DNA from: Singulisphaera acidiphila DSM 18658
GTDB lineage: Bacteria; Planctomycetota; Planctomycetia; Isosphaerales; Isosphaeraceae
DNA length: 64,000 nt
Direction: 5' to 3'
Assembly: GCF_000242455.2 (NCBI RefSeq)
Contig: NC_019892.1
Coordinates: 3,658,001 to 3,722,000 of the forward strand
Every line of letters begins with the position of its first letter. The first letter of the stretch is position 1. A program made the translations under genes and the position numbers. The notes below the pieces were generated by a model. The model worked only from the letters and a program-made list of their open reading frames with translations. It did not search any database and was not told the DNA's origin. This document shows positions 54,613 through 63,450 of the stretch, piece after piece.

Positions 54613-55672
54613 CACGGACCACCTTCCCCAAGCCGCTCCCCAGCGCCCGGACCGGGAAGTAGACGGCATAGACGATCAGCGCGGCGTCAAGCCGCCCGAT
54701 GGCCGCCAAGACGATCCAGAGATGCCAGCGAATATCGGCGTGGCCCATCAAACGAACCCACGACTTCAGCCTGGCTTGACGCAAGACCACAGGCAGTGAA
54801 GCGGTGACGGCCGGCGAGATGTGGGGCGATCGCGCGGTGCCGGTCTTCTCCTCGGTCTGCCCCACGGTGGTCGTCACCACAAACAGATACTTACCAATGC
54901 CATAGAGCATACCAAGGAGGAGCCAGCCGGGATGCCCGTCCCTCGCGAACGCCGACCAGGCAATGGCGGCGTGCAAGGCCATGTCGCCCAGTTCGTCGAG
55001 CGTCGCATCGAGCCAGCGGCCCAGCTCCGAGGCCGTCCCCTGAATCCGGGCCAGGTGACCGTCGGACGTGTCGAGCACCAAAGCCAGGGCCAACGCCAGG
55101 GCTTCGGCCAGGTGCGCCCATGGTGTCGGCCGCAAGAACGCGACTGCGAGCGCGGCCCCCACCACCAGCGAAGCGGAGGCGAAAGTGATCGCGTTGGGTC
55201 GGATCCGGGTGGGGCGCAACAGCCGAGCAATCGTCTGGGCGGGGAACAACGCCCAGTAGCGGCCCAGCGGCTGGTACGACTGCCGCCGGGTCAACTCGGC
55301 CTCGGCGCCGCTGAGGCCGTGCGGTTGATCGAGCCGCCAGAGCACGGCCGACTCGGGATCTTTCCCCTTCCGCAAGGCGCGATGGAGTCGTTGGAGATCG
55401 TAGAGCCGGTCGGTCCTCAGGATGGTCGCGTTCTCGGGCGGCGGGCCGGTGGCGAACACGTACTGAGCCGCCGAGCGATCGGCGAGCAAGTCGCCCAGCC
55501 TCGGATGCTCTTCGAGGCGGGCGTGGATCACGACGGTCGCGTCGTCCAGGTTCCTCGCCATGTCAAGGAGGTGCCCCAGGACGCACCGACCCTGGACGAG
55601 CTCACCGGCCAGGGGTCCGTGGGGACCTCTGGGGCGCGCATCGATCACCAGTGGAAAAGTCGGACGGGGCAT
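54605..55672 (-). CDS. CDP-alcohol phosphatidyltransferase with N-terminal extra domain
   Basis: The 355-aa protein has the CDP-alcohol phosphotransferase signature DG-x2-AR-x8-G-x3-D-x3-D, seen as DTSDGHLARIQ and SELGRWLDATLDELGD, with about six membrane helices after residue 150. It joins a CDP-activated alcohol to a second alcohol. The N-terminal 135 residues are soluble: PLAGELVQGRCVLGHLLDMA resembles the start of a nucleotidyltransferase (P-LAG and VLGHLLD elements), but the domain is too short to be a full one. The archaeal and bacterial IPCT/DIPPS enzymes have such a fusion for making phospho-inositol compounds, and an inositol-monophosphatase gene exists at 13.7 kb. Confidence 0.85.
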   Translation of the reverse strand: MPRPTFPLVIDARPRGPHGPLAGELVQGRCVLGHLLDMARNLDDATVVIHARLEEHPRLGDLLADRSAAQYVFATGPPPENATILRTDRLYDLQRLHRALRKGKDPESAVLWRLDQPHGLSGAEAELTRRQSYQPLGRYWALFPAQTIARLLRPTRIRPNAITFASASLVVGAALAVAFLRPTPWAHLAEALALALALVLDTSDGHLARIQGTASELGRWLDATLDELGDMALHAAIAWSAFARDGHPGWLLLGMLYGIGKYLFVVTTTVGQTEEKTGTARSPHISPAVTASLPVVLRQARLKSWVRLMGHADIRWHLWIVLAAIGRLDAALIVYAVYFPVRALGSGLGKVVRDA

Positions 55673-55711
55673 TTGTCGCCTCCTTGCGACGGGTCATTCA
55701 CCAACCCACGA

Positions 55712-56668
55712 TCACCAGTGGAACCGCTGAAAAAAAGCCTCCTGCCGAGCGATCCAGCGACCGCTCCCCACAGCCAGAGCACGACGAGCCGTCCGGACAT
55801 GCCCGAGTCGCGCGAGGGCCTCCACAAGAGCCACGGCGAAATCCGCGCGACGCGAGGCGAGGTCATGGGCCAGCCGCACCGGGAGCCAGGCCAGGTGCGC
55901 GGCGAGCCGACGCCCGCCCAGGTTCTTCCAAGCAAAGATCAAGCTGTTTCGAGCCGCCAAGCGATCGCAGCCCGAACGTCCGAACGCCGGCCCGAACGAC
56001 CCGAATCCTTTGTGGTAGGCCAGCGAGCTCGGGACATAATACCCCTTCCAGCCGGCCATCCAACCGCGAAATCCGAGGTCGAGGTCCTCGATCCGGCCCG
56101 GGAAATAGAGCGGATCGTAACCGCCGAGTGCCAGGAACTTCTTGCGATCGACGGCCAAGATCGGGCCCGAGGCCGCGGTCAGGTCAGCCTGATCGAGGCA
56201 AGACTCGTGGCCGGGGACCCGGCACATGCCTTGAACCAGGCCATAACGGGTGCGGACCCGGGTCCGCATCCCCTCGTACTCAGCGCCGTCGAAGGTCCAG
56301 CACTGCGGGGCCGAGAACAAGGCGTCGTCATGCTCATCAAAGGCCGCCAGCAGAGGTGCCACGGCATCGGGGGCGAGCTTGATGTCGCTGTTGAGCAGCA
56401 ACACGACCGGCTCGTCCAACCGGGCGAGCACCGCGTTGAACGAGGCCAGGCCCCGATTGGGCTCACAGATCAGGCCGACACTCGGCCAATCCCGGGCGAG
56501 CAGTTCCAGCGACCCGTCGGTCGAGCCGTTGTCGACGACCGTGACCGCGCAGGGAACTGGGGTCCGTGCGGCGGCCGCGACGATCGACGGCAGGCATTCC
56601 GCCAGAAGCTCGCGACCGTTGTAGTTGAGTACCAGGATGTGCGTTCGGTCGGCACCCACGGGGTCCAT
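55712..56668 (-). CDS. Glycosyltransferase family 2, rhamnosyltransferase-like
   Basis: 318 aa from ATG 56668. The open frame reaches 56845, but the first 59 codons overlap the neighbouring gene and lack homology. VLNYNGRELLAECLPSIVAA, VVDNGSTDGSLELLARDWP and LLLNSDIKLAPDAVAPLLAA are typical of GT2 WsaF/RfbF-like enzymes; FPGRIEDLDLGFRGWMAGWK contains the conserved ED motif with catalytic Asp. It probably adds rhamnose or a similar sugar to a surface glycan. The purine run GAGGG abuts the start codon. Confidence 0.85.
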   Translation of the reverse strand: MDPVGADRTHILVLNYNGRELLAECLPSIVAAAARTPVPCAVTVVDNGSTDGSLELLARDWPSVGLICEPNRGLASFNAVLARLDEPVVLLLNSDIKLAPDAVAPLLAAFDEHDDALFSAPQCWTFDGAEYEGMRTRVRTRYGLVQGMCRVPGHESCLDQADLTAASGPILAVDRKKFLALGGYDPLYFPGRIEDLDLGFRGWMAGWKGYYVPSSLAYHKGFGSFGPAFGRSGCDRLAARNSLIFAWKNLGGRRLAAHLAWLPVRLAHDLASRRADFAVALVEALARLGHVRTARRALAVGSGRWIARQEAFFQRFHW

Positions 56669-56744
56669 CCCTCGTGCCAGCAGAATGAGTCCCGCGCATG
56701 TCGGGACCGAGTCGCGGGTACGATACGCCGCATCCCCCTTTCGG

Positions 56745-57911
56745 TCAAGCCGGGGTTCCCACCGGCCCTGGTGCATACGGCCAGTCGGCCGGCTGGTAAG
56801 AAAGGTCCGCCAGGTGGGGCGTTGCGATGATCGATCCTCCCTCATGCCGGCTCTGCATCAAGGCGGACAACAGACCGCTGGTCAGCAAGGTCCGCTCGAC
56901 CGGATAGGAGGGGTGCCCGGTCACGATCATCTGCTCGATCGCCCGGAGCAGGTGTCCGAAATGACCGTACGGTCGGTGATCCTCCAGCATGAAGACCGCC
57001 GCGTCAGGCTCCTTAACGTCACGGCGACGGCCGGAGAAGGCGAAGCACGAGCCCACCGAACCCAACATCACAACGGCCCCCTTGAGACCATCGCGATAAT
57101 TGACCAGAAAGAGGGCGTCGCTGGGAGTCGGCCGGATCGGCCCGGGGTCGCGAAACGCCGCTTGCCTGGCGGGCGTCAGCTCGTCGAGCAGTGCTTTCGA
57201 CCAGAGGCCCGCCTTCTCCTCTTCCCAGACCCGCGGCCCTGTCACACAGCGCACCGAGAGCACTCCGGTCTCGCCGCCGCGCCGGCGTTCGGTGATACAT
57301 TGGAGGGTTTCGAGGGCGTGGAACCCGTAGGCCTCGAGATCGGCATAGCCCACCGCCATCGCCTCGGTCAGCTCAGTGCCGATGGGAATGTTCAAGGCAG
57401 GGAGCCGCCAGGCGACCGGGAGCGAAGAACCGGCCATGAAGGGAATCCCCTCGTGCCGCGCCAGGTCATACATCCAACGTGAGAACAGCCAATCATAAGA
57501 CAGGTGTTTATCGCTAAAAACGGGCACTCGTTTCTTGAAGAGACGAAAGGCGTGGACGACCTCCTCAAACAGGCGTCGCCTCGGGTAGAGCGTCTGCTCC
57601 AAACCATTGCTCGCGTACTGGCCATGCTCACCGATGAGGATCACCCCATCGACGGCCACCTCGCTCGTGCCGACCCCGATCGCCCCTTTGACCGTCGGAA
57701 AGATCGGAATGTTGTACTTCTGGCAGTACGACCGACAGAGCTCGTTCTCCGGGAACTGGTCGGCGTAAACGGCGGCCAGTTTCAATCCAAAGGGTTTCGG
57801 GTGTCCCCACGCCTCGGGTTCGAGGATGCGCGAGAGGAGCACGTCGGCGTGGCTATTCGTTCGCCACTCGGTGATGACGGCCGCGACCGACTTGGGTTCG
57901 GGGGCGATCAT
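56745..57911 (-). CDS. Hypothetical protein, 388 aa, planctomycete type
   Basis: I do not recognise its family. It is a soluble 388-aa protein without signal peptide. The N-terminal part looks like a Rossmann-type fold (KSVAAVITEWRTNSHADVLL, then LKLAAVYADQFPENELCRSY), and DGVILIGEHGQYASNGLEQT and DKHLSYDWLFSRWMYDLARH are strongly patterned. The end contains IEQMIVTGHPSYPVERTLLT, a segment like the substrate side of oxidoreductase-like proteins (Gfo/Idh/MocA), but no GxGxxG loop is present. It lies between the GT2 gene and the Tat-exported sugar isomerase on the same strand. Confidence 0.65.
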   Translation of the reverse strand: MIAPEPKSVAAVITEWRTNSHADVLLSRILEPEAWGHPKPFGLKLAAVYADQFPENELCRSYCQKYNIPIFPTVKGAIGVGTSEVAVDGVILIGEHGQYASNGLEQTLYPRRRLFEEVVHAFRLFKKRVPVFSDKHLSYDWLFSRWMYDLARHEGIPFMAGSSLPVAWRLPALNIPIGTELTEAMAVGYADLEAYGFHALETLQCITERRRGGETGVLSVRCVTGPRVWEEEKAGLWSKALLDELTPARQAAFRDPGPIRPTPSDALFLVNYRDGLKGAVVMLGSVGSCFAFSGRRRDVKEPDAAVFMLEDHRPYGHFGHLLRAIEQMIVTGHPSYPVERTLLTSGLLSALMQSRHEGGSIIATPHLADLSYQPADWPYAPGPVGTPA

Positions 57912-57969
57912 GCGCGGGCCTCTTCGTAAGAGGGATGATAGGGAGGAGGGTGGTGTGGGCGGGAAGACA

Positions 57970-57997
57970 CTCCCGTCTTCGGGGCCGAAGACGGGAG
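57970..57997 (-). terminator. Strong hairpin between the isomerase and the 388-aa gene
   Basis: Arms at 57970-57982 (CTCCCGTCTTCGG) and 57985-57997 are perfectly complementary with a 2-base gap, giving a 13-bp stem that would refold into a UUCG-rich loop. There is no T-tract on either strand. It lies in the 126-bp spacer after the isomerase stop codon and may attenuate read-through into the downstream gene or stabilise the 3' end. Confidence 0.6.
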
Positions 57998-58037
57998 CGT
58001 CGAAGTCAGGCGGTGGGTTGCTGGCTCAGACACAGAC

Positions 58038-58994
58038 TCAGACGCTGGGGCGGTAAACCGAGCCGCGAAGCGACACGAGCAGGTCCTTGGTGGCTTTGAT
58101 TCCCTGCGGTTCGGTCAGGCGATCGCCCTCATACTCGATGCCAACGTAGCCGTGGTAGCCGCTGTCGGTGACGATCTTGAGGATCCGAGCGTAGTCGAGT
58201 GAGCTTTCCTGACCGGAGCTGAAATTGTAGCTCTTGGCCGAGACTCCCTTGGCATAGGGCATCATTCGCGCGATCGCATCATAGACGTCGATCGTATACT
58301 TCCCCTTCTTGTCCTTGGGGAAGTTACCGAAGTCGGGAAGCGTGCCGAAGCCCGGCTTGCCCACGGCCTTGATCAAGGCGATGAGCGCATCGGGGTTGCT
58401 CGACGGCCCGCCGTGATTCTCGCAGATGATGTTGATCTTGTGCTTCTCGCCGTATTCCGTGAGGGCTCCGCAAGCTTCGGCCGCCTTCGTGACGTCGGTC
58501 GGGCTGTAGTTCCCTCCGGTGTTGACCCGGATCGAGTGGCAACCGAGGGCTGCGGCGGCGTCGACCCACTTCTTGTGGTTCTCGACCGCCTGCATGCGAT
58601 GATCTTTCTCGTTGGCGCTCAGGTCCCCCTCGCCATCGATCATGATCAAGACGCAAGTGACGCCATGATCGTCGGCGCGTGTTTTCAGATCCTTCAGATA
58701 GGCCGAGTCGTGCGCCTTATCCTTGAAGAACGAATTCACGAATTCCACGGCCTCGATGCCGTACTGTTCGCGAGCGACCTTGGGAAAGTCGAGGTTGGTG
58801 ATTTCCTTGGTATTGAACAGGGCCTTGTGCAGCGACCACTGGGCGAGCGAGATCTTGAAGTCGCCGATCGTGCCGGCCGCCGGCTGGCCCGACACGTCAG
58901 CGGCCCAGGTTGAGCCCACTCCGGAGGCGAGTGCGATGCCCCCCGCGAGCGATGTCCGCAGAAACGCTCTTCGATTCGTTGCCGATTGGGTCAT
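58038..58994 (-). CDS. Tat-exported sugar phosphate isomerase/epimerase
   Basis: A 318-aa TIM-barrel protein of the xylose isomerase-like AP-endonuclease-2 family (PF01261). A twin-arginine signal lies at the start (NRRAFLRTSLAGGIALASGV, cleavage near TWA-A). ISLAQWSLHKALFN begins the barrel; GCHSIRVNTGGNYS, INIICENHGGPSSNPDALIA (His and Glu ligands), GTLPDFGNFP and YVGIEYEGDRL follow the usual order. Such exported isomerases are frequent in planctomycetes and probably act on carbohydrate breakdown products in the periplasm. It heads the series of minus-strand genes leading into the glycan cluster, after a 168-bp leader. Confidence 0.9.
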   Translation of the reverse strand: MTQSATNRRAFLRTSLAGGIALASGVGSTWAADVSGQPAAGTIGDFKISLAQWSLHKALFNTKEITNLDFPKVAREQYGIEAVEFVNSFFKDKAHDSAYLKDLKTRADDHGVTCVLIMIDGEGDLSANEKDHRMQAVENHKKWVDAAAALGCHSIRVNTGGNYSPTDVTKAAEACGALTEYGEKHKINIICENHGGPSSNPDALIALIKAVGKPGFGTLPDFGNFPKDKKGKYTIDVYDAIARMMPYAKGVSAKSYNFSSGQESSLDYARILKIVTDSGYHGYVGIEYEGDRLTEPQGIKATKDLLVSLRGSVYRPSV

Positions 58995-59162
58995 CTGAGA
59001 GTTCTCCGATGGCGAACCAAGCTTGGATCCACTGAGATGAGGCTGGGGCTTGCAGTTTATGCCGCGTCCCGGGGCCGGTCAATCGGGCCGGAGCCGGAGC
59101 GCGGGCCGTCGTTTCGGGTCATTTCCCGCTCGTTCGAGCAGGCAAGGGGAAGGCTCAACCGC

Positions 59163-59987
59163 TCAGGCGTAGGCAATTCCGTTCCCGTCGAGGGCCCCCT
59201 TGAGCGCCCGCGCGGCATCACCGAAGCGTTCGGGGCCGGTGAAGCCGAAGCTGAGTTCGGCGATCACGAGGTGGGGTTCAAGGACGCAAAAACCGTCATA
59301 GCTGTTGGCAACGGCATCGGCAATCAGACGCGGAATTTGCCCCTCACCTTCACCGGCCGGAACGTTCTTGTGCGTCTTCGAGTCGTAGTCCTTCACATGG
59401 AAGTGGGTCACCCGCGAACGGAGGCTAACCCATGCCTCGTCGATCGGTTGTCCGACCTCGACGTAGTTGGCCGGATCAAACGCGTGGGACAGGCTGGGTG
59501 CGTTCACGGTTTCCAGGATATCGAGCACGCGCGGGGCGGTGTCGCCGAAGATCCCTTTTTCGTTCTCGAGCAAGAGAGTGATCCCTCGAGCAGCGGCTCG
59601 TCGGGCAAGCTCGGTCATCCGCGTCATGGTTTCATCGCGATGGATGGCCGGGTTCTCCCCGGGCGGCATGTAGAAGCTGAAAATCCGGATTCGGGGGGCG
59701 TCGTAAAACTCGGCCAGGTCCATGGCCAGGTCGAAGCGCTGGAGGTGGCTGTCAAACGGATCGGTGATCTTGATTTTGCCGATCGGCGACCCGATCGCGC
59801 TCAGGCCGAAGCCTCGGGAACGCAGGAGGGCGCGAAATTCCTCGTGCTGTGCGTCGCTGAGATCGAGGACATTGATTCCATGGATCGAGCGAAACTCGAT
59901 GTGGCGGATCCCATGCGACTCGAGCACGTCGAGCTGCTCGACCGGGTCCTTGGAAATCTCGTCGGCGAAGGCACTGATACGGACCAT
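59163..59987 (-). CDS. Sugar phosphate isomerase/epimerase, cytoplasmic
   Basis: 274 aa from ATG 59987 (GGGGA 10 bases upstream; an open frame reaches 60083). A second PF01261 TIM barrel, without signal peptide: MVRISAFADEISKDPVEQLD, GIRHIEFRSIHGINVLDLSD, ITLLLENEKGIFGDTAPRVL (Glu ligand), LSHAFDPANYVEVGQ, VTHFHVKDYDSKT (His) and FCVLEPHL (Glu). These residues bind the divalent metal of the family. It is only distantly similar to the Tat-exported neighbour. Substrate unknown, probably a keto-sugar or its phosphate. Confidence 0.9.
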   Translation of the reverse strand: MVRISAFADEISKDPVEQLDVLESHGIRHIEFRSIHGINVLDLSDAQHEEFRALLRSRGFGLSAIGSPIGKIKITDPFDSHLQRFDLAMDLAEFYDAPRIRIFSFYMPPGENPAIHRDETMTRMTELARRAAARGITLLLENEKGIFGDTAPRVLDILETVNAPSLSHAFDPANYVEVGQPIDEAWVSLRSRVTHFHVKDYDSKTHKNVPAGEGEGQIPRLIADAVANSYDGFCVLEPHLVIAELSFGFTGPERFGDAARALKGALDGNGIAYA

Positions 59988-60258
59988 GGGACGTTTCCCC
60001 GTTCCTCGCGTTGGATCGGTCTTCGATGCGAAAGTCCAATCGTACCAATCAACGGGAAAACCGCCAGCGTGCGGTGTGGCCAACGCCTCTCGATCCGGTT
60101 ACGATACGAATAGGCAGTAGGACGAAGTTGACCTCAAGTCGCGTTCGACGGCCGGTCCTTTTTCCTTCCTTCTGCTCCCTCTTTTTTTGATACGAAGCTG
60201 TCGGTCGCGGTTTTCTTTGATTTTCTCATGGGTAGCCCCGGCCAAGCCAATACTACCG

Positions 60259-60337
60259 GGTGCCACGGGTTGTACTCAACCCGTGAGAGGAAGCCCTGGT
60301 TTTTGGCTCACGGGTTGAGTACAACCCGTGGCACCCA
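60259..60337. repeat. Large intergenic palindrome, 30-bp perfect arms
   Basis: Arms at 60259-60288 and 60308-60337 are exact reverse complements over 30 bases, with a 19-base loop. Each arm also contains its own dyad, ACGGGTTG-TACT-CAACCCGT, so the element is a nested palindrome. It lies before the small membrane protein gene. The form is that of REP-like elements; a genome-wide count would show whether it is one of a family. Confidence 0.9.
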
Positions 60338-60429
60338 AGCCATGCAAGCCTTCAACAAAAGACCTTGTCCAACAGCTTCTTACCTTCTTAAAAAGTGCGA
60401 GCGATTCCAAACACGTCGGGTGAACTGTC

Positions 60430-60891
60430 ATGGGCGCGATAATCTGGCCGTTGTTGATTTACTGGCTAGCGATGTTCATTGCCTGCTATGTAATCGTCGA
60501 GTTTGGCCAGGATTTCTTTTACGATGAGGTCACTCCCCGCGCGGGCTTGAAGGTCGGTCTCGGCTCGTTCATCCTCGCGGCCTTCCTGACCTGGCTGCGC
60601 CCCTCGTTCGACACGATGTTCACCTCCGACCTTCCCTGGACGGTCCTCCAGGCGATCGTCTGGTTCGCCGTCTTCACGCTGATCTTTGAGTTCCACCCTC
60701 CCCACGCGGCCGCCATCGGGATCGTCGCCCTGCTCCTGATTCCAGGGGTCGCCACCATGGGAGTCGAGAGCCTCCTGACTCCGACCCCGACGTTGGCCCC
60801 GGCCCGCAGCTTGCAGCATCCCCCAGCGGTACGGCGGTCGCTCGCTCCGTCGAGCGGACCTCCGGCCAATCCGGCGGCGACAAAGAAGTGA
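60430..60891 (+). CDS. Small membrane protein, 153 aa
   Basis: A 153-aa protein with four hydrophobic segments: WPLLIYWLAMFIACYVIVEF, LKVGLGSFILAAFLTWL, VLQAIVWFAVFTLIFEF and AAIGIVALLLIPGVATMGV. The C-terminal 45 residues are Pro/Ala/Ser-rich and probably cytoplasmic or periplasmic tail. No domain recognised. Upstream lies the nested palindrome. No clear ribosome site can be seen within 10 bases of the ATG. Confidence 0.6.
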   Translation: MGAIIWPLLIYWLAMFIACYVIVEFGQDFFYDEVTPRAGLKVGLGSFILAAFLTWLRPSFDTMFTSDLPWTVLQAIVWFAVFTLIFEFHPPHAAAIGIVALLLIPGVATMGVESLLTPTPTLAPARSLQHPPAVRRSLAPSSGPPANPAATKK

Positions 60892-61467
60892 GCCAGAGTT
60901 GGGATCAAGGCGAGTGGTGAGCCATTGATCAAGCGACAAGAAGAGGCATGCTCACATTTCGCATGCCTCTTGGAACGCTGACGAAACCATTTCCCGAAAT
61001 CGGACCGCCCATCCCCCCAGAAATGAGGAAGTTGGTTCGTCAGCGTTCCAAGGGGCGACCGTGAAATGCCTCTGGCCCCTTTCGACGGTCGCCCCTTCGG
61101 GGCTGCATAATTCTGATGTGTTGAACCGATTCCAGGGGTTTCACCCCTGGCTATTAACGGTCGCCCCTCCGGGGCTGCTCAAGGCATGCGTGAATCCACG
61201 GACATGCGAAAATTCGAGCACGTTTTCCCGTTGAGGCAATCGCTGACGGATTCATTGTAGCCCCGAAGGGGCGACCGTTAATAGCCAGGGGTGAAACCCC
61301 TGGAAACAAGAAAAGCTCATATCAGAATTTTATTGCAGCCCTGAAAGGGCGACCGTGAAATGAGTCTGGCCTCTTTCGACGGTCGCCCCTCGGAACGCTG
61401 ACGAAACCATTTCCCGAAATCGGACCACCCATCCCCCCAGGAAATGAGGAATGACTTTCTGCCCCTC
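60892..61467. repeat. Repeat-rich intergenic region with direct and inverted copies
   Basis: This stretch contains no gene. A 49-bp direct repeat with one mismatch occurs at 60972-61020 and 61392-61440 (starting GGAACGCTGACGAAACC), and its 5' part recurs in inverted form near 61041. A 45-bp inverted repeat with one mismatch lies at 61132-61176 and 61259-61303 (core GGCTATTAACGGTCGCCCC). Several shorter copies of the GGGGCGACCG unit occur at 61060-61390. The pattern is that of nested palindromic elements that have multiplied here. Confidence 0.85.
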
Positions 61468-62361
61468 TCAGGCACGTCTCCTCAACCGGCGCACGAGCCA
61501 CCAGAGGGGCACCGAGACGAGGGCGATCACCACAAACCAGGGGAACACCGCGACGCAGAAGAGCAAGAGACCGCGGACGAACTCGCCAAGGTGACTGACC
61601 GATTGGCCGAAGGTTCGCGTGATCTCGGTGGAGAGCGTCGGGCTGACCGGGGGAGTGTAATCCTTCACTTCCAAGGCCGTGATGGTGACGGTGCTCAGGT
61701 CCGTCTGATGCGTCAGGTAGCGAATCCGGCCCTGCATCTGCTCAATTTCCCCACGGACCCGGCTCAATTCACGTTCGACCGCGAGGATGTCTTCGAGCTT
61801 GCCGGTCGAGTCGGCCAGGTGCTTCAGCAAGCGTTTTTCTTCTTGTTGCTTGTTGGAGATCCTTGCCTCGAGGTCGTAGTATTCCTGGCTCACGTCCTGC
61901 GAATCGACGTGGGTATGCTGGAGTTCGCCGAGTTTGCTCACCGACGCCATGAAGGCGTCGAACTTGGCGACCGGTATGCGGACTTTCCACGTCCCGGTGC
62001 GCGGGGCGTGCGACTGGATATTGGTATCGGTTTCCGAGACATATCCCCCGCTGGCCTGGACCAACTGCGTGATCTGTTGGCTGGCGGCGGTGAGACTCTC
62101 CACCACGAGCGTCACCTGGGCATTGTAGATGATTCGGCGAGGCTGGGCCGGGGGTTGCTCGACGGCCCCTTCAGCCGGAGCGACCACCGGCGCTGTGGCC
62201 GCCGGTGGTGCGGCGATTCCACCGGCGGTTTTCGTCCCCGCGTATTCACTCTTGGAAAGGTTCCCCTCTTCTCCGCAACCGCTACTTCCCATCAAAACGG
62301 CAACGCACCAGAGCATCGGTTTAAACGGCAGGGCAAGGCTCGACTTGATGGCCAAGATCAC
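61468..62361 (-). CDS. DUF4349 lipoprotein
   Basis: 297 aa from GTG 62361 (GGGGAG 8 bases upstream; the longest frame begins at a TTG at 62382). The N-terminus is a lipoprotein signal with lipobox MGSSGC, modified Cys29. The DUF4349 domain covers about residues 75-290: IYNAQVTLVVESLTAASQQI, QASGGYVSETD, a predicted coiled coil (ARISNKQQEEKRLLKHLADS and DILAVERELSRVRGEIEQMQ), TDLSTVTITALEVKDY, and a C-terminal membrane helix (LLLFCVAVFPWFVVIALVSV). The lipid anchor plus a C-terminal helix would place it in the periplasm, across two membrane contacts. Function unknown. Confidence 0.88.
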   Translation of the reverse strand: MILAIKSSLALPFKPMLWCVAVLMGSSGCGEEGNLSKSEYAGTKTAGGIAAPPAATAPVVAPAEGAVEQPPAQPRRIIYNAQVTLVVESLTAASQQITQLVQASGGYVSETDTNIQSHAPRTGTWKVRIPVAKFDAFMASVSKLGELQHTHVDSQDVSQEYYDLEARISNKQQEEKRLLKHLADSTGKLEDILAVERELSRVRGEIEQMQGRIRYLTHQTDLSTVTITALEVKDYTPPVSPTLSTEITRTFGQSVSHLGEFVRGLLLFCVAVFPWFVVIALVSVPLWWLVRRLRRRA

Positions 62362-62637
62362 AGGCGCATCTCCCCACCTCAAGAGTTGTCCGGAGTGGTG
62401 AATCTCACACCGAGGGGATTCGTTCGAGCCAATCCATTATTCTGAAGATTCTCGTCTGCATTGTGCCCAAGTCGAGAAAAAAGGGCTCGAACAACGTATT
62501 TTCCAACAGCAACGCTTCTTTCGAAGCAAGCTTTGCTGAATCCGTCATGATTTCATGAACGATTAAGGATCGGTTTCTTCCCCAAGGGGGGGGGTGGGCA
62601 AGGCCCACCATCCCGATCACCTTGCGGAAGGGATGGC

Positions 62638-63435
62638 TCAGGGGAGGTCGGCAATGGCGCCGGCGGTGATGGTCGCGAGCCGATCGGCGGCCTCTTGGGC
62701 GTGTTCGTGGAGGGCCCAGAAGTCTTTCAAGCTCGACGGCCGCTTCCAGATGGCGCGGAGGGCGGCGCCGACCTGGTAACTGCCTGAGCGGGTCATCAGC
62801 GCGGCGACTTCAGGAGGGAGATCGATGCCTGCTTCGTCGCTGACGACTCGGATGGAGAGGAACCGGACCAAGCGTTCGCTACAGAGTGAGGCGACACTCG
62901 AAGTTTCCATGTCCACGACGTCAGCCCCGAAGCGAGCGTGAAGCTCGGCCTTCTCGACCGCCGTGCGGACGATCGCGTCGACCGTCAAGAGCCGCCCGGA
63001 GCGGACTCGGGGTCCGAGGGCGGTTGGGGGAACGCCGACGTCGATCGCGTACCGCTGCCCTTCGAGGTCGACGACCTCGCTGGCCATGACAATCTCATTG
63101 CGCCGGAGCGCAGGATCGAGGGCGCCCGCGAATCCTGCCGAGAGGATCCAGCGCGGGCGATGCCCGTCGAGCAGGAGCTGCGCTCCGCGCCGGGCGGCCT
63201 CGCGCCCCATGCCCGTCACGATGAGAGCAACGACTTTGCCCTCGCACTCGCCCTCGATGACCGAATGCTTTGGACCCGCATATTTGCGAACCCGCTTCAT
63301 TCGATCCATCAAGAACCCGACTTCGATCGACATCGCAGCCACGATGCCGACATCCACGGGGACCGGTGCGGGCGCGGAGGCGGACGACGTCCCATCGGGA
63401 TTGGTGGCCGCGCCTCCGGATGTCCCTCGACTCAT
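62638..63435 (-). CDS. hpnG: Hopanoid-associated phosphorylase (HpnG-like), nucleoside phosphorylase superfamily
   Basis: The 265-aa protein belongs to the purine nucleoside phosphorylase/MTAN superfamily. DVGIVAAMSIEVGFLMDRMK starts the fold, VTGMGREAARRGAQLLL and LSAGFAGALDPALRRNEIVM follow, and the base/ribose-binding motifs are VVDMETSSVASLC (Glu) and IRVVSDEAGIDL (Asp). By itself it resembles an MTA/SAH nucleosidase; its position directly after hpnH (15 bp) argues for HpnG, which removes adenine from adenosylhopane to give ribosylhopane. The first 25 residues are a Ser/Pro/Ala-rich extension. Confidence 0.85.
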   Translation of the reverse strand: MSRGTSGGAATNPDGTSSASAPAPVPVDVGIVAAMSIEVGFLMDRMKRVRKYAGPKHSVIEGECEGKVVALIVTGMGREAARRGAQLLLDGHRPRWILSAGFAGALDPALRRNEIVMASEVVDLEGQRYAIDVGVPPTALGPRVRSGRLLTVDAIVRTAVEKAELHARFGADVVDMETSSVASLCSERLVRFLSIRVVSDEAGIDLPPEVAALMTRSGSYQVGAALRAIWKRPSSLKDFWALHEHAQEAADRLATITAGAIADLP

Positions 63436-63450
63436 GAATTTCCGATCAGA

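Noticed and set aside
62596..62612. GGTGGGC/GCCCACC hairpin downstream of hpnG as terminator
   Set aside because: Only 7 bp stem with a 3-base loop and no T-tract on the needed strand.
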